A stretch of DNA of 64,000 nt, taken from positions 1,860,001 to 1,924,000 of the forward strand of contig CANXME010000106.1 of NCBI GenBank assembly GCA_948144175.1, read 5' to 3'. The notes below the pieces were generated by a model. It had not been told where the DNA came from, ran no database searches, and was given only the letters and a program-made list of their open reading frames with translations. Source of the stretch: Closterium sp. NIES-65. Taxonomy: Eukaryota; Streptophyta; Zygnematophyceae; Desmidiales; Closteriaceae. Both the position numbers and the translations under genes were made by a program. Below, one piece after another: positions 21,690 to 31,950 of the stretch; position 1 is the first letter of the stretch; the number at the start of each line of letters is the position of its first letter.

Positions 21690-22309
21690 TTCTTGGCGCA
21701 GAACTCAGCAGGAAGCGCGGCGCGGTAGCGAGTGTCACTAGTGCGGAGGTGCGTAATGAGGTCAGCGACTGTGGGAATGGCAGCAAGGTCGGGAAAGAGG
21801 TACGGGAGCATGAGGCGGCTCAGTGCAGCAGTGGCAGGGGAAGAGTAGCGCGCAACTACAGCGTCATACAAGGTCTGAGCACTCTTGTACTGACTAAAGT
21901 GCGCGCGCTCAGTGGTAGGCAGGTGGCGACGCACAGCAAGACGTGCAGCAGCATCGCGCGTGGCCCACTGGGAGCGAACAGTGGCGTCAGCGTCAGCAGC
22001 AGGGGCAAGAGAGGCGCCAGAGGTGAGGTCAAAGAGGGAGAGACCGTCTGCCCTATCGCACTGTAAGAAAAGCTGCAGGTCATCTACTTAAACATCAAAG
22101 TCAATGGCTCGACCCTCAGCGTCAAAAGCGAGAACACTGGGGGTAGCCATGACAGCAGCAGACTAGCAGTACCAACTGTAGGACAAGGGCAGTGCAGTGA
22201 CAGAAGCGCTGCTCTCACCAGACAGGGCGGTTCGGGCAGCTCAGTAGTACAGCAACACGGCAACACGGCTGCTCGGACGGCGCAGCAGCAACTGCTGCTC
22301 CGTGGCACC

Positions 22310-23160
22310 AGCGGCTCGGCTCCTCAGGCGGCTCGGGCGGCTCGGGCGGCTCGGGTGGCTCGGGCGGCTCGGGCGGCTCGGGCGGCTCGGGCTGGTCGGG
22401 CGGCTCCGGCGGCTCAGGCGAGTCGGGCAGCTTGGGCGGCTCGGGCGGCTCGGGCTGGTCGGGCGGCTCGGGCGGCTCGGGCAGTTCGGGCGGCTCGGGC
22501 GGCGCGAGCGGTGTAGGACAGCAGGGCCGCTGGTGAAAGGGGTGGCGGGGCCGCAGTGAAGGGCGGCAGGGCCGCCGTGAAGGGCGGCGGGGCCGCTGAG
22601 AAGGGCGGCGGGGCCGCTGAGAAGGGCGGCGGGGCCGCAGTAGAAGGGCGGCGGAGCCGCAGTAGAAAGGCGGCGGGGCCGCTGAGAAGGGCGGCGGGGC
22701 CGCTGAGAAGGGCGGCGGGGCCGCAGTAGAAGGGCGGCGGGGCCGCTGAGAAGGGCGGCGGGGCCGCAGCAAGAGAGGCGGCGGGGCCGCAGCGAAGGGT
22801 GGCGGGGCCGCTGAGACGGGCGGCGGGGCCGCAATGTGAGGCGGCGAGGCCGCAGCGAAGGGCGGCGAGGCCGCGAAGAAGGGTGGCGGGGCCGCTGAGA
22901 CGGGCGGCGGGGCCGCAGCGAAGGGTGGCGGGGCTGCAATGTGAGGCGGCGGGGCCGCAGCGAAGGGCGGCAGGGCCGCGAAGAAGGGCGGCGGGGCCGC
23001 AATGTGGGGCGGCGGGGCCGCAGCGAAGGGCGGCGGGGCCGCTGAGAAGGGCGGCGGGGCCGCAGCGAGAGAGGCGGCGGGGCCGCAGCGAAGGGCGGCG
23101 GGGCCGTAGCAAAGGGCAGCGGGGCCCGTTCGACGGGCGGCGGGGCCGCTAGGGCGTTGG
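22310..23160 (-). repeat. GC-rich tandem repeats in the copia B leader
   Basis: Between PBS and gag lie two arrays. At 22310-22510 about twenty 9-bp units of ggctcgggc occur; at 22540-23150 about thirty units of 21-22 bp on the theme ggcggcggggccgc plus a variable ctgagaag, agcgaag or agtagaag spacer. Long Pro/Arg-rich open frames across it come from the repeat, not from a gene. Copia D carries a different GC array at the equivalent place (37020-37760). Confidence 0.88.
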
Positions 23161-23252
23161 GGGGGGGGCCGCTTGGGCGGCTCGATGAGGTGAGAGTCCA
23201 GAGCGCGACTAGGGCTGGAAAAAAAAACTCGATGTGGTGGGCCCTAGGCACA

Positions 23253-23268
23253 GTTCCCACGTGGGAAC
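23253..23268 (-). promoter_or_regulatory. Perfect 16-bp palindrome next to the copia B PBS
   Basis: GTTCCCACGTGGGAAC, three bases from the PBS. It is retained as an imperfect dyad in C (23542-23557) and D (37901-37916). It could form a leader RNA hairpin or act as a G-box (CACGTG) in DNA. Function is not shown by sequence alone. Confidence 0.5.
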
Positions 23269-23270
23269 CT

Positions 23271-23281
23271 GCTCGATACCA
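23271..23281 (-). other. Primer-binding site of copia B
   Basis: Minus strand TGGTATCGAGC directly after the 5' LTR. It matches the tRNA-iMet site TGGTATCAGAGC with one A missing. C and D have the same variant, so it is a family trait. Confidence 0.75.
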
Positions 23282-23402
23282 TGAGGAAAGTAGAACAAGA
23301 ATGGATGACTATGGAATGAAAGTGATACAAATATGCATCCCTAGAAATGTGTACCCCATATGGGCTACCCCACTATAGCCTACACAATATTATAATTTGA
23401 CA
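23282..23402 (-). repeat. 5' LTR of copia B (121 bp)
   Basis: Minus strand, starting TGTCAAATTATAATATTG and ending CTTTCCTCA. Contains CCCATATGGG. It is separated from the 5' LTR of C by only aacc (23403-23406). Confidence 0.92.
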
Positions 23403-23406
23403 AACC

Positions 23407-23528
23407 TGTCAAATTATAATGTTGTGTAGGCTGTAGTGGGGTAGCCTATATGGGGTACACATTTCTAGGGTTGCATATTTGTACCACTTTCATTCCTTAG
23501 TGCATCATTTCTTGTTTCAGTTTTCTCA
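23407..23528 (+). repeat. 5' LTR of copia C (122 bp)
   Basis: TGTCAAATTATAATGTTG ... GTTTTCTCA. It is head to head with the B LTR. The PBS TGGTATCGAGCA follows at 23529-23540. Confidence 0.93.
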
Positions 23529-23779
23529 TGGTATCGAGCAGGTTCCATCGTGGGAACTGTGCCTAGGGCCCACCAAGTCAAAAAAAATTTTCCTGCCCAG
23601 AGCGCGCTCAGCCCGAGTCGCGCTCCCCTCTCTTTCTTTGTCAAGCCGCCCTAGCGGCCACGTCGAGCCGCCTTAGCGGCCCCTCATTCGAGCCGCCCAA
23701 GCGACCCCGTCGCTCTACCTACGACCTCGGGCCCGTCGCCCCCCACTACGACCCTGGCCCCGCCACCACTACCTGCGCC
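23529..23779 (+). other. Copia C PBS and short leader
   Basis: The PBS is at 23529-23540, the leader dyad GTTCCATCGTGGGAAC at 23542-23557, then a GC-rich stretch with several agccgcc...agcggcc motifs (about 23640-23710). No open frame is supported. The tandem GC arrays of B and D are absent. Confidence 0.65.
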
Positions 23780-25653
23780 CCGGCGCTGGTGGAGCTAGCG
23801 GGGGTGGTGGAGGCTGCAGTGGAGGCGGCGGAGGGAGTGGGGGTGGCGGTGGGAGTGGTGGCGGGGGTGGAGGTGTCGGTGGCAGCAGCGGATGCGGAGG
23901 CGGTAGCGGTGGGAGCGGAGGCGGCGGTGGTGGCGGAGGTGGAGGCGGCGGTGGTGGAGGAGGTGGAGCTGGTCGGGGTGGTGCTTCGCAGCGGAGCGGC
24001 TCCGGTGGTGGTCAGCGCCAGCAGCAGTAGCAGCAGTAGCGTTCTCAAGACATCCCCCCTCCTGAGCAGCTCCGTGAGTGGTACACGCAGCGTCAGCGTG
24101 GTGGGGGTTTTGGTCCGTGCACCTACGTCCTTCGCTCCGGCGACCGTGCAGGTGAGCAGTGTGGGGGTGCCCACCCCACCCAGCGCTGCTTTGGCCGCCT
24201 GACGGACGCTTGGCGTCAGCAGTTCCCGGAGGCTAGTGAGATCCCCCGTTGGGGAGAGCTGTCTAGGGCAGGTGTCGCTATCTATGATCTTGACTTTGAT
24301 GCTATCCTTGCTGCCATGTATGCTGTGACTATTAGTGATGAGGGTGACTGTAACCGGTGTTTCCCGCCCGACCCGGGCATTGGTACTGCTGCGCTAGGTG
24401 CTAGTGAGGCTGCTGCTATAGGTGCCAGTGCGTCTGCGCCCTCAGGTACTGGTGAGGCTGCGCTCTCAGGTACCACGTCGGCTTCGGCCTCCCTCACCTT
24501 CACACTTGACTCAGGGGCTTCTCGCTCCTTCTTTCGAGACCGCACCACACTCACGCCGCTTGGTTGTCCGGTTGCAGTCTCCCAGGCAGACCCCTCTTGG
24601 GGTCCTGTCATCTCTCACTTCTCTACTGTCCTCCCGTGTCCGGCTACCCCCTCTGGCACCTTGTCTGGTCTTTACCTCCCCTCGTTCTCTACGAACTTGG
24701 TGAGTGGTGCTGACCTACAGGATGCGGGGGCTCACCAGTTTACTCCTGCGAGTCAGCGGGTGACCCACTGCTCGGACGCTCGCACAAGAAGGCACCAAGC
24801 CACGTTTACGCGTCGGCCGGGGTCGAGCCTCTACACCTTGACCACTAAGTCTCCTTCTGTCCGTGCGTCTGGCCAGGTAGCTGCGTCGGGTCAGGTGTTT
24901 GCTGCAGCGTCCAGGTCTGGTCCTGAGTCTGCCCCCTGCTCGTGTCGCCTCCTGTCTCACGAGACTCTCCTCTGGCACCACCGTCTTGGTCACCCCTCCC
25001 TGCCTCGTCTCCGAGGCATGGCTTCCTGTGTCCTTGTCTCTGGTCTTCCCCGGTCCCTCCCTCCCCTTCCTCCGGGGCCTGGTCCTTCCTGCGTCCCCTG
25101 TGTCGAGGGGCGGCTCCGGGCTGCCCCGCACTTCTCTCAGTTTCCCCCGACAGAGGCCCCGCTGCAAACGCTTCACATGGACGTGTGGGGCCCGGCCCGC
25201 GTCCGTGGACAGGGTCACGAGGGCTACTTCCTGCTGGTGGTTGACGGCTACTCCCGTTACACCACAGTCTTCCCCTTGCGCAGCAAGGGTGATGTCACTG
25301 AGGTGTTGATCGACTGGATCCGCGCAGCTCGTCTCCAGCTCAGGAGGAGCTTCGGCTCGGACTTTCCTGTTCTGCGTCTGCACTGTGACCGAGGCGGTGA
25401 GTTTTCCTCTGGCCTTCTGCGAGCCTACTACCGTGCGCGAGGCATCCGCCAGACCTTTACGCTTCCGGACTCTCCACAGCAAAATGGGATTGCTGAGCGC
25501 CGCATTGGCATGGTCATGGACGTTGCTCGTACGTCCATGATGCATGCAGCTGCCCCCCATTTTCTGTGGTTGTTTGCGGTTTGGTACGCGGCGCATCAGA
25601 TCAACCTTCACCCCAGGGTCTCCATGCCAGAGACCTCTCTAGCTTTGCTGTAG
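23780..25653 (+). pseudogene. pol: Copia C gag tail, protease, GAG-pre-integrase and integrase
   Basis: Frame 1. Starts in the glycine-rich tail; the capsid half is deleted. Two CAG codons became TAG (24028-24030 and 24037-24039). From 24040 the frame is open to TAG at 25651-25653, a Trp TGG changed to TAG. It contains FGPCTYVL...CGGAHPTQRC, protease DSGA (near 24508), HHRLGHPSLPRLRG, and integrase MDVWGP, HCDRGGEF and NGIAERR with all three acidic residues present. Confidence 0.88.
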
Positions 25654-26678
25654 ACGAGGAAGGTAGGCGATGCGTCTGCGTTCCATGTCTGGGGATCTCG
25701 GGCGTTTGTCCGCGACTTGTCTGCGGTCAAGGTGTCCCCTCGTGCTGCTCCTTGCGTCTTCCTTGGCTTCCCCCCTAATGCACCAAGGTGGCAGTAATAC
25801 CACCCCTCCTCTCGTCGTGTTCTGTCCTCCTAGGACGTCACGTTTGACGAGTCGGTCCCCTACTACCGCCTCTTCCCCTTCCGCACTCCTTCCCTCCCCC
25901 CGCCACCGCTCTTCCTTGTGCCAGGTCCCCCCCCGGTAGACCCCCTCCCCCCTCAGGGTCCTGCCCCTTCAGGTGTGTCCTAGGTAGACGCAGTCGAGCC
26001 GGTCGAGGTTACTGGTGACTCTGGTACTCCTGCGGGTGCAAAGCCTGGGGGAGCTGACTCTGGGGGTGCAGTGCGTGTGGGTGCTATGCCTGGGGGTGCT
26101 GGGCTTTCGGGTGGTACTACTGCGGGTGCTGAGCCTGGGGGTGCTGAGACTGGGGGTGCTGAGCCTGGGGGTGCTGCGCCTGGGGGTGCTGAGCCAGGGG
26201 GTACTACGCCTGGGGGTGCTCAGCCTGGGGGTGCTACGTCTGGAGGTGCTGAGCCTGAGGGTGCCACGTCTGGAGCTGCTAAGCCTGGGGGTGCGGAGCC
26301 GGCGGCCGCTGGACCTGCTCGTGTGACGTAAGGCGGTGCTGGGCCTGGAGGTTCCCCGGGTGCTTGGTCTCGGCGGGAGCCACTCTCTCCACAGGAGCTC
26401 CGCGAGTGGTTTGCCCGGCGCTGGAGCCGTACTGCTGGAGCTTGAGCTTCTTCGGCTGCTGAGGGTGCTGGTGCCGCCGGTCCTGGAGGTGTTGTACTGG
26501 GAGTGCTGGAGCTGGTGGGCCTGCGGGTACGATTGGAGCCGGAGCTGCTGAGGGTGTTGGTGCTGAGGATACTGCTGACAGTCCTGGCGGCGGTCCTGCT
26601 GCGGGTGCCTCTGGTACTGCAGCTGGAGGTGCTGTTGGCGCTGGTGCTGCCGGTGGTGATGCTGGTGCCGTCCCTGCT
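25654..26678 (+). pseudogene. pol: Copia C integrase C-terminus and GAEPGG linker
   Basis: Frame 1, same as upstream. VWGSRAFVRDL is followed by stops near 25798 and 25831, PGPPPVDPLPPQGPAPSG, a TAG at 25981, then GAEPGG-like pentapeptides (26040-26300). The run of eight C keeps the frame here, unlike the nine C of A and B. TAA at 26329 and a TGA near 26444 follow, and the frame shifts before 26679. Confidence 0.82.
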
Positions 26679-28229
26679 GTGTCTGGAGTCGCCGCGCGGC
26701 CTCGGCCGTACTTCGTTCCGCTCCTTCAGCAGGTTCTTGGTCTTCCTCCTCCCTTAGAGTGTCCACCATTTGTCCAGTCACAATCACAGTTACCGCCGGC
26801 CTCCCCACTGCTTGCTCCTTCTCCCTACACTGGTCCTACAGGAGGTCTTGCTGAGCATCTTGAGCCTGCTTCTCGTCCTGCGTCGCCTGTTTGTGCTGCT
26901 CGCACTAGTGGTCGCGGTTCGCGTTCGCGTCCTCCTCCTGTCCCAGGCACGCACCGGATGTCTCTGCGTCAGTCCACTGCTCCTCTACGTGTCACTTTGC
27001 CTTCTCCTCCTGAGTCCTCTCTTCCTGCTCTTGCCGACCCAGAGTCGGACTCTCTTCGTGCTGCCAGTCCTGCTGTCCCGCGTCTCCTTGCTACTATCGT
27101 CACTGACCCTTCCTTTGAGTCCACTGCTGCGTCTGCTCTTCTTGCTGAGCTCGTCGACTTTGCTGCTCGCTGTCGGCTAGACTACGCTGCTAGTCTTGTT
27201 GCTGAGTCTGCGTCTGTCTGTCCTCCGTCCGTCGGGGGTGAGTGTGCTCTTGGCACAAACGTTCTTGAGGACAGGCACGAGGAGTTCCAATGTCTAGCTG
27301 CTGCTTCACCTCATCTCGTGTCTGTACTGCTTACCCCAGATGCACTTGACATCCCGAGTCCGCGCTCTTACGCAGAGGCCGTAGAGGGTCCCTACTCCTC
27401 TCAGTGGCAGGCAGCTATGGATACAAAGATGGCTTCCTGGAAGTCCAAAGGCACCTATGTTGACGCGGTTCCCCCACCTGGGGCGAACATCATAAGTGGC
27501 ATGTGGATCTTCTGGGTGAAGCGGCCGCCAGGTTCTCCACCTGTCTTCAAGGCGCGGTACATGGTCCGTGGCTTCAGTCAGCGGCATGGAGTTGACTACT
27601 TTCAGACCTTCTCCCCCACCCCGAAGATGACCACTCTTCGGGTGCTGCTGCACATAGCCGCTCAGCGTGACTACGAGCTTCACTCTCTTGACTTCAGCAC
27701 TGCTTTCTTGCAGGGTAGACTGCTCGAGGAGATCAGGCTGCGCCGCCCACCTAGCTTCACTAGGACTTTTCCTCCTGGCACCCAGTGGAGCCTCCGACGG
27801 CCAGTCTACAGTCTCCGCCAGGCGCCCCATGAGTGGCACGATACACTGAGGACTACGCTTGCGGCTCTTGGGTTTGCTCCCTCTACTGCCGACCAATCGC
27901 TGTTTCTGCGCACCGGCACCTCTTTGCCGCCGTTCTACATCCTCGTGTACGTCGACGACTTGGTCTTTGCCACTGCTGACACTGCTCGACTCGCCCACGT
28001 GAAGTCCGAGCTGCAGAAGAGACACACGTGCAAAGACCTGGGTGAGCTACGCAGCTACCTTGGCTTGCAGATCACCCGGGACAGAGCACGCCGCACCAGT
28101 ACCCTGACTCAATCACACATGGTGCAGCAGGTCCTTCAGCGCTTCGGCTTCACGTACTCCTCGCCTCAGGCCACTCCTCTGTCTACTCGCCACTCGCTCT
28201 CAGCTCTGCCTTCAGATGAGTCCGTCTAG
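26679..28229 (+). pseudogene. pol: Copia C reverse transcriptase
   Basis: Open for about 516 codons in frame 0. A Pro/Ser linker leads into SYAEAVEGPYSSQW, GMWIFWVKRPPG and FKARYMVRGFSQ. Then come LHSLDFSTAFLQG and the catalytic YVDD at 27948-27959, followed by the thumb/connection ELRSYLGLQITRDRARR and PTRHSLSALPSDESV. It ends at a TAG (28227-28229) where A, B and D have GAG. It is the best preserved RT of this subfamily here and shows what A and B lost. Confidence 0.9.
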
Positions 28230-28931
28230 TCAAGTGGCCCGTACCCAGAGCTTGTTGGTTGCCTCATGTACCTGATGACCTGCACACGACCTGATCTTGC
28301 ATACCCTCTTAGCATTCTTGCACGCTATGTTGCTCCTGGGAGACACAGACCGGAGCACATGGCTGCAGCGAAGAGGGTGTTGCGCTACTTGTGCAGTACG
28401 TCAGGCATGAGGCTAGTGCTTGGAGGGGAGAGTCCAGTGGTCCTCACTGGGCACGCAGACGCTTCTTGGGCTGACGACGAGGCTACACAGCAGACGTCAC
28501 AGGGTTACACCTTCAGCCTTGGTTCCGGCTCTCTTTCTTGGCGGGCTACTCGCTCGTCTTTCGTTCTCGGCTCCACTTGTGAGGCTGAGATTTACGTCGG
28601 AGCCATGGCTGCTCTGGAGCTTCGCTGGCTCACCTACTTGCTGACTGACCTCGGAGAGCCGCCTCGTTCTCCTCCTGTGCTGTACGTGGACAAAAAGGCC
28701 ATGCTGGCCTTGTGTCGGGAGCAGCGCCTGGAGCAGAGAAAGAAGCGCATTGCTCTCCGCTACTTTCTTCCTCGTGACTTGCAGCAGCGTGGTCAGTTGC
28801 GACTTGCGTACGTGGCCTCTGAGGCCAACACTGCTGATATCTTCACTAAGGCACTTGCGCCTTGTGATCATCAGCGCTTCTGTACTCAGCTTGGTCTTGT
28901 TCCTGTCTTGCCTCACTTGCTCACTTCTTGA
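28230..28931 (+). pseudogene. pol: Copia C RNase H, complete length
   Basis: Continues the RT frame: PYPELVGCLMYLMTCTRPDLAYPLSILARY, then RNase H with GHADASWADD, FVLGSTCEAEIYVGAMAALELRWLTYLL, LYVDKKAMLALC, RTKHI-like RKKRIALRYF and ANTADIFTKAL. It contains the about 85 residues missing from A and B. The stop follows PHLLTS, a C-terminus shared with A and B. Confidence 0.9.
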
Positions 28932-29138
28932 CCTTGCTTGTACTGTCACATATATGTATTTCTGCTCTTGTTTGTTTAGCTTTTTATATATATATGTGCT
29001 CCTGCATGTGAACTGGCCTTCTGGTCTTAAACTTGTGCTCGGAATGTATGGTGACTTTGTGATCCACCCTGAGCGTTGCTTTGTTTTGCTTGACTGGTCT
29101 TGTGACCCCTTGTTCTCCCCCACTTTGCCTAGGGGGTG

Positions 29139-29260
29139 TGTCAAATTATAATGTTGTGTAGGCTGTAGTGGGGTAGCCCATATGGGGTACACATTTATAG
29201 GGTTGCATATTTGTACCACTTTCATTCCTTAGTGCATCATTTCTCGTTTCAGTTTTCTCA
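29139..29260 (+). repeat. 3' LTR of copia C (122 bp)
   Basis: Starts after the polypurine tract agggggtg (29131-29138) and ends GTTTTCTCA before the right taacc. It differs from its 5' LTR at only a few positions, which suggests a fairly young insertion. Confidence 0.92.
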
Positions 29261-29699
29261 TAACCATAAGGGTAAGTAACGCACTTACTCATAGTACCAA
29301 CTATAAGGGTTGGTAACACACTTACACTTAGCACCAACGACAAGGCTAAGTAACGTATTTACACTTAGTACCAACATAAGGGAAAGTAACAAAGTTACTC
29401 TTACTACCGACTATATTTTAAGTTAAGCACTCTCTTTTATTACCAACCATATGGGTAAGTAACGCACTCACCTTTAGTACCTACCACATGGTTTAGCAAT
29501 GCGCTTACTCTTAGTACCAACAATATGGGTGAATAACGCACTTGCTCTTAATACAAACCATATAGGTGACTAACGCACTTACTCTTAGTACCAACCATAT
29601 AACCAAGTAATGCAATTTCTACTATATCAACTATATGGGTGAGTACATGAGCTTAGTCCTAGTATTAACCAAATGGATAAGTAACCATCCCGAACTCTT
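29261..29699. repeat. Minisatellite remnant right of copia C
   Basis: The same ~37-bp family and orientation as 14852-16129 (gtaccaac..., ggtaagtaacgcacttac...). It starts at C's right TSD and fades into the gypsy E LTR remnant near 29700. Confidence 0.85.
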
Positions 29700-29876
29700 A
29701 GCACCAATTGACTTTGCGTACGCGTGATTCCACCAAATTGGCTCTACCGAATTCGGGATGGTCCTGTTCTCGATGCTTCGTGAACCTAGGAAACTTCCCG
29801 GAACACCTGGTTACGTTGCTTTGTATCGTCCCTAAGATGGTCTACTTTTTGAACTCGGTCCTTCGATCCTCACACT
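29700..29876 (+). repeat. Truncated 5' LTR of gypsy E, with PBS
   Basis: Homologous to the 3' half of the LTRs at 8754 and 38743 (ctaccgaattcg, then gatcctcacact). The PBS-like TGGTAATTAGAG is at 29877-29888. The 5' half of the LTR is missing. Confidence 0.75.
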
Positions 29877-29888
29877 TGGTAATTAGAG

Positions 29889-30720
29889 TCGATTTTCACT
29901 CATAGTTTTTCAACCGGTAAAACCCAGCCTTAAAAACAACCGAAGGGGCAACGATATTCACGCCGATCCGGATACGTAAAACCAGTTCCACATTGAATTT
30001 CCCCCTCAAAACCGGGTTATGAGGGCAAGGCCACAATTTTGTTTATGAACTCGTCGCACTTCGTTCTGACAAGGAGCGAACAAGCGCAAGACTTCAACGA
30101 CTCAAGGCATTTGCTTGCAAACCACTCACCAGCCACCATAACAACGGCACTAGCTACTGTCAACCTCGAAGTAGCGTTCGATCCCAGCGCGAAGAGGAGC
30201 GACGTCTGTGGATTCGTAGCTACACTCAAAATATATTTTGAGGCCGCTGGATGCACGACCCCGACACACAACGTGACGCAAATCCGGCTCGCAGCGACAT
30301 TGTTACGATGTCTAGCACTAGAGTGGATCTGCAGTAAGAGTCGTGGGCGCAGTTTCGGCAGCTTTAATTTAGAGCTTTGAACCCATCAACGCTTAGTACA
30401 TAGAGTAGAAGTAGATATACAGACATCGACAATTCAGTAGTGTAGAACAATACACGCAGGAGATGGAGGCGTTTTTCAACCAAATTGACGACCCCACCGA
30501 AAGGAGTAAAAAAATCCAGGCGTACACTTCTAAAGAACGAAGTTCGCCGACAAGTTATCGCAGTGATCAATATATTGACTAAGGGTCAATACGAAACACG
30601 ATGCCACATGCCGAATAGAAATTTTGGCATGGAGCGATCGGCATCCCCCATAACTGCCGACAAAGTCGACACAAAGCAGCAGCCGGCGAAATTGGAAACA
30701 TGCGATTTTTGCGACGCAGC
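29889..30720 (+). pseudogene. gag: Gypsy E leader and gag, first part
   Basis: The leader to about 30016 is non-coding. Gag-like frames follow with DPSAKRSD (about 30180) and a stretch VTQIRLAATLLRCLALEWI typical of the gypsy capsid helix pair. Several stops and shifts interrupt it. The Gag zinc knuckle starts at 30701 and is cut by copia D at 30725. F at 39.4 kb carries the same DPSAKG block. Confidence 0.72.
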
Positions 30721-30725
30721 AGGGC

Positions 30726-30856
30726 TGACGAGAAGTGAGAATGGATGAATGAACTATGAAAGAGTTGGGTACAAGTACTAACCCTATTTGGGTTGTACCC
30801 CATATGGGCTACCCCAGTACAGCCTACACAAATGTATAAGCTATAATGTTCTGACA
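30726..30856 (-). repeat. 3' LTR of copia D (131 bp)
   Basis: Minus strand, starting TGTCAGAACATTATAGC and ending CTTCTCGTCA. It contains CCCATATGGG near 30807. The polypurine tract follows (cacccccataggc on plus). Confidence 0.92.
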
Positions 30857-31076
30857 CACCCCCATAGGCAAAGTGGGGGAGAACAAGCGGTCACAAGACC
30901 AGTCAAGCAAAGCAAAGCAAGCTCGGGGTGGATCACAAAGTCACCACACAGTCCGAGCACAAGAGTAAGGCCACAAGGCCAGTTCACATGCAAGAACATA
31001 TATATAAAGGTAAACAAGCAAGTGCAGGTATAGAAAGAGTACAGTACAAGCAAGATCAAGAAGTGAGCAAGTGAGG

Positions 31077-31950
31077 CTAGGTAGGCACAAGACCTAGCAA
31101 AGTACACAAGCACTGATGATCACAAGGCGGAAGGGCCTTGGTGAATATATCAGCAGCGTTGGCCTCAGAGGCCACGTAGGTGAGGCGGAGCTGACCACGC
31201 TGCTGCAACTCACGAGCCAGGAAGTAGCGGAGAGCAATGTGCTTCGTTCTGTGCTCCAGTCTGTGCACCCGACACAAGGCCAGCATGGCCTCGTTGTCTA
31301 CGTACAGAACTGGAGGAGAACGAGGCGGATCTCCTAGGTCAGTCAGCAGGTAGGTGAGCCAGCGTAGCTCCTGTGCAGCCATGGCCCTAGCGTATATCTC
31401 AGACTCACAGCTGGAGCTGAAAACAGAAGACGAGCGGGTAGACCGCCACGAAACAGAGCCGGAGCCAAGGCTGAAGGTGTAACCCTGTGACGACCGCTGC
31501 AGAGCCTAGTCGTCAGCCCAAGAAGCGTCAGCGTGACCTGTGAGGACAACTCAACGTCGCCCTCCAAGCACTAGCCACATGCCTGACGTACTGCACACGT
31601 AGCGCAACACCCTCTTTGCTGCAGGAATGTGCTCTGGTCTGTGTCTCCCAGGAGCAACATAGCGTGCCAAGATGCTAAGAGGGTATGCAAGGTCAGGTCG
31701 TGTGCAGGTCATCAGGTACATGAGGCAGCCAACAAGCTCTGGGTACGGGCCACTTGGCTCTACGGACTCATCCGAAGGAAGAGCGGAGAGCGAGTGGCGA
31801 GTAGACAGAGGAGTGGCCTGAGGCAAGGAGTACGTGAAGCCGAAGCGCTGAAGGACCTGCTGCACCATGTGTGACTGAGTCAGGGTAATGGTGCACTGTG
31901 CTCTGTCCCCGGGTGATCTGCAAGCCAAGGTAGCTGCGCAGTTCACCCAG
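31077..31950 (-). pseudogene. pol: Copia D RT end and RNase H
   Basis: Minus strand. After the RT stop a small deletion (about 11 bp around 31950) shifts the frame. It then reads the RT connection TLTQSHMVQQVLQRFGF and CLMYLMTCTRPDLAYPLSILARY. RNase H follows with LTGHADASWADD-like sequence carrying a stop, then AMAAQELRWLTYLL, LYVDNEAMLALC, RTKHIALRYFLA and ANAADIFTKALPPC. The domain is undeleted. Confidence 0.86.

Larger units (their letters stand above)
20764..22150 (-). pseudogene. gag: Copia B gag
   Basis: Starts at ATG 22150 on the minus strand (MATPSVLAFDAEGR). A helical capsid region follows: LQLFLQCDRADGLSLFDLTS, TTERAHFSQYKSAQTLYDAV, YLFPDLAAIPTVADL and ITHLRTSDTRYRAAL. Then come a five-proline run, a basic patch, a glycine-rich tail, ten glutamines (21079-21108) and the FGPCTYVL...CGG.H....C cluster. 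It is broken by TAA at 22088-22090, TAG at 21542-21544, a frameshift in the glycine tract near 21270 and TAG at 20764-20766. Family: UBN2-type copia Gag, by pattern only. Confidence 0.85.
16130..23402 (-). mobile_element. Copia element B, full length, defective
   Basis: A 7.27-kb minus-strand copia element with two 121-bp LTRs (5' at 23282-23402, 3' at 16130-16250), an iMet-like PBS, a GC-repeat leader, gag, protease, integrase, RT and truncated RNase H. It is flanked by the 5-bp duplication aacct. It pairs with copia A across the palindrome. Stops, two or more frameshifts, NVDD in RT and the RNase H deletion make it dead. Confidence 0.93.
23407..29260 (+). mobile_element. Copia element C, both LTRs, defective
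   Basis: Plus-strand element of 5.85 kb with two 122-bp LTRs (23407-23528 and 29139-29260). Its TSD is taacc (16124-16128 and 29261-29265). The gag N-terminal half and the leader GC repeats are missing: the leader passes into the glycine-rich gag tail near 23780. RT (YVDD) and RNase H are complete in length, but at least eight in-frame stops and a frameshift are present. It is the only copy of the A/B/C subfamily in the window with an undeleted RNase H. Confidence 0.92.

Noticed and set aside
22241-23260. A 339-codon Pro/Arg/Ser-rich protein on the minus strand
   Set aside because: It lies entirely within the leader tandem repeats of copia B; an alternative reading of another frame of the same repeat looks equally open.
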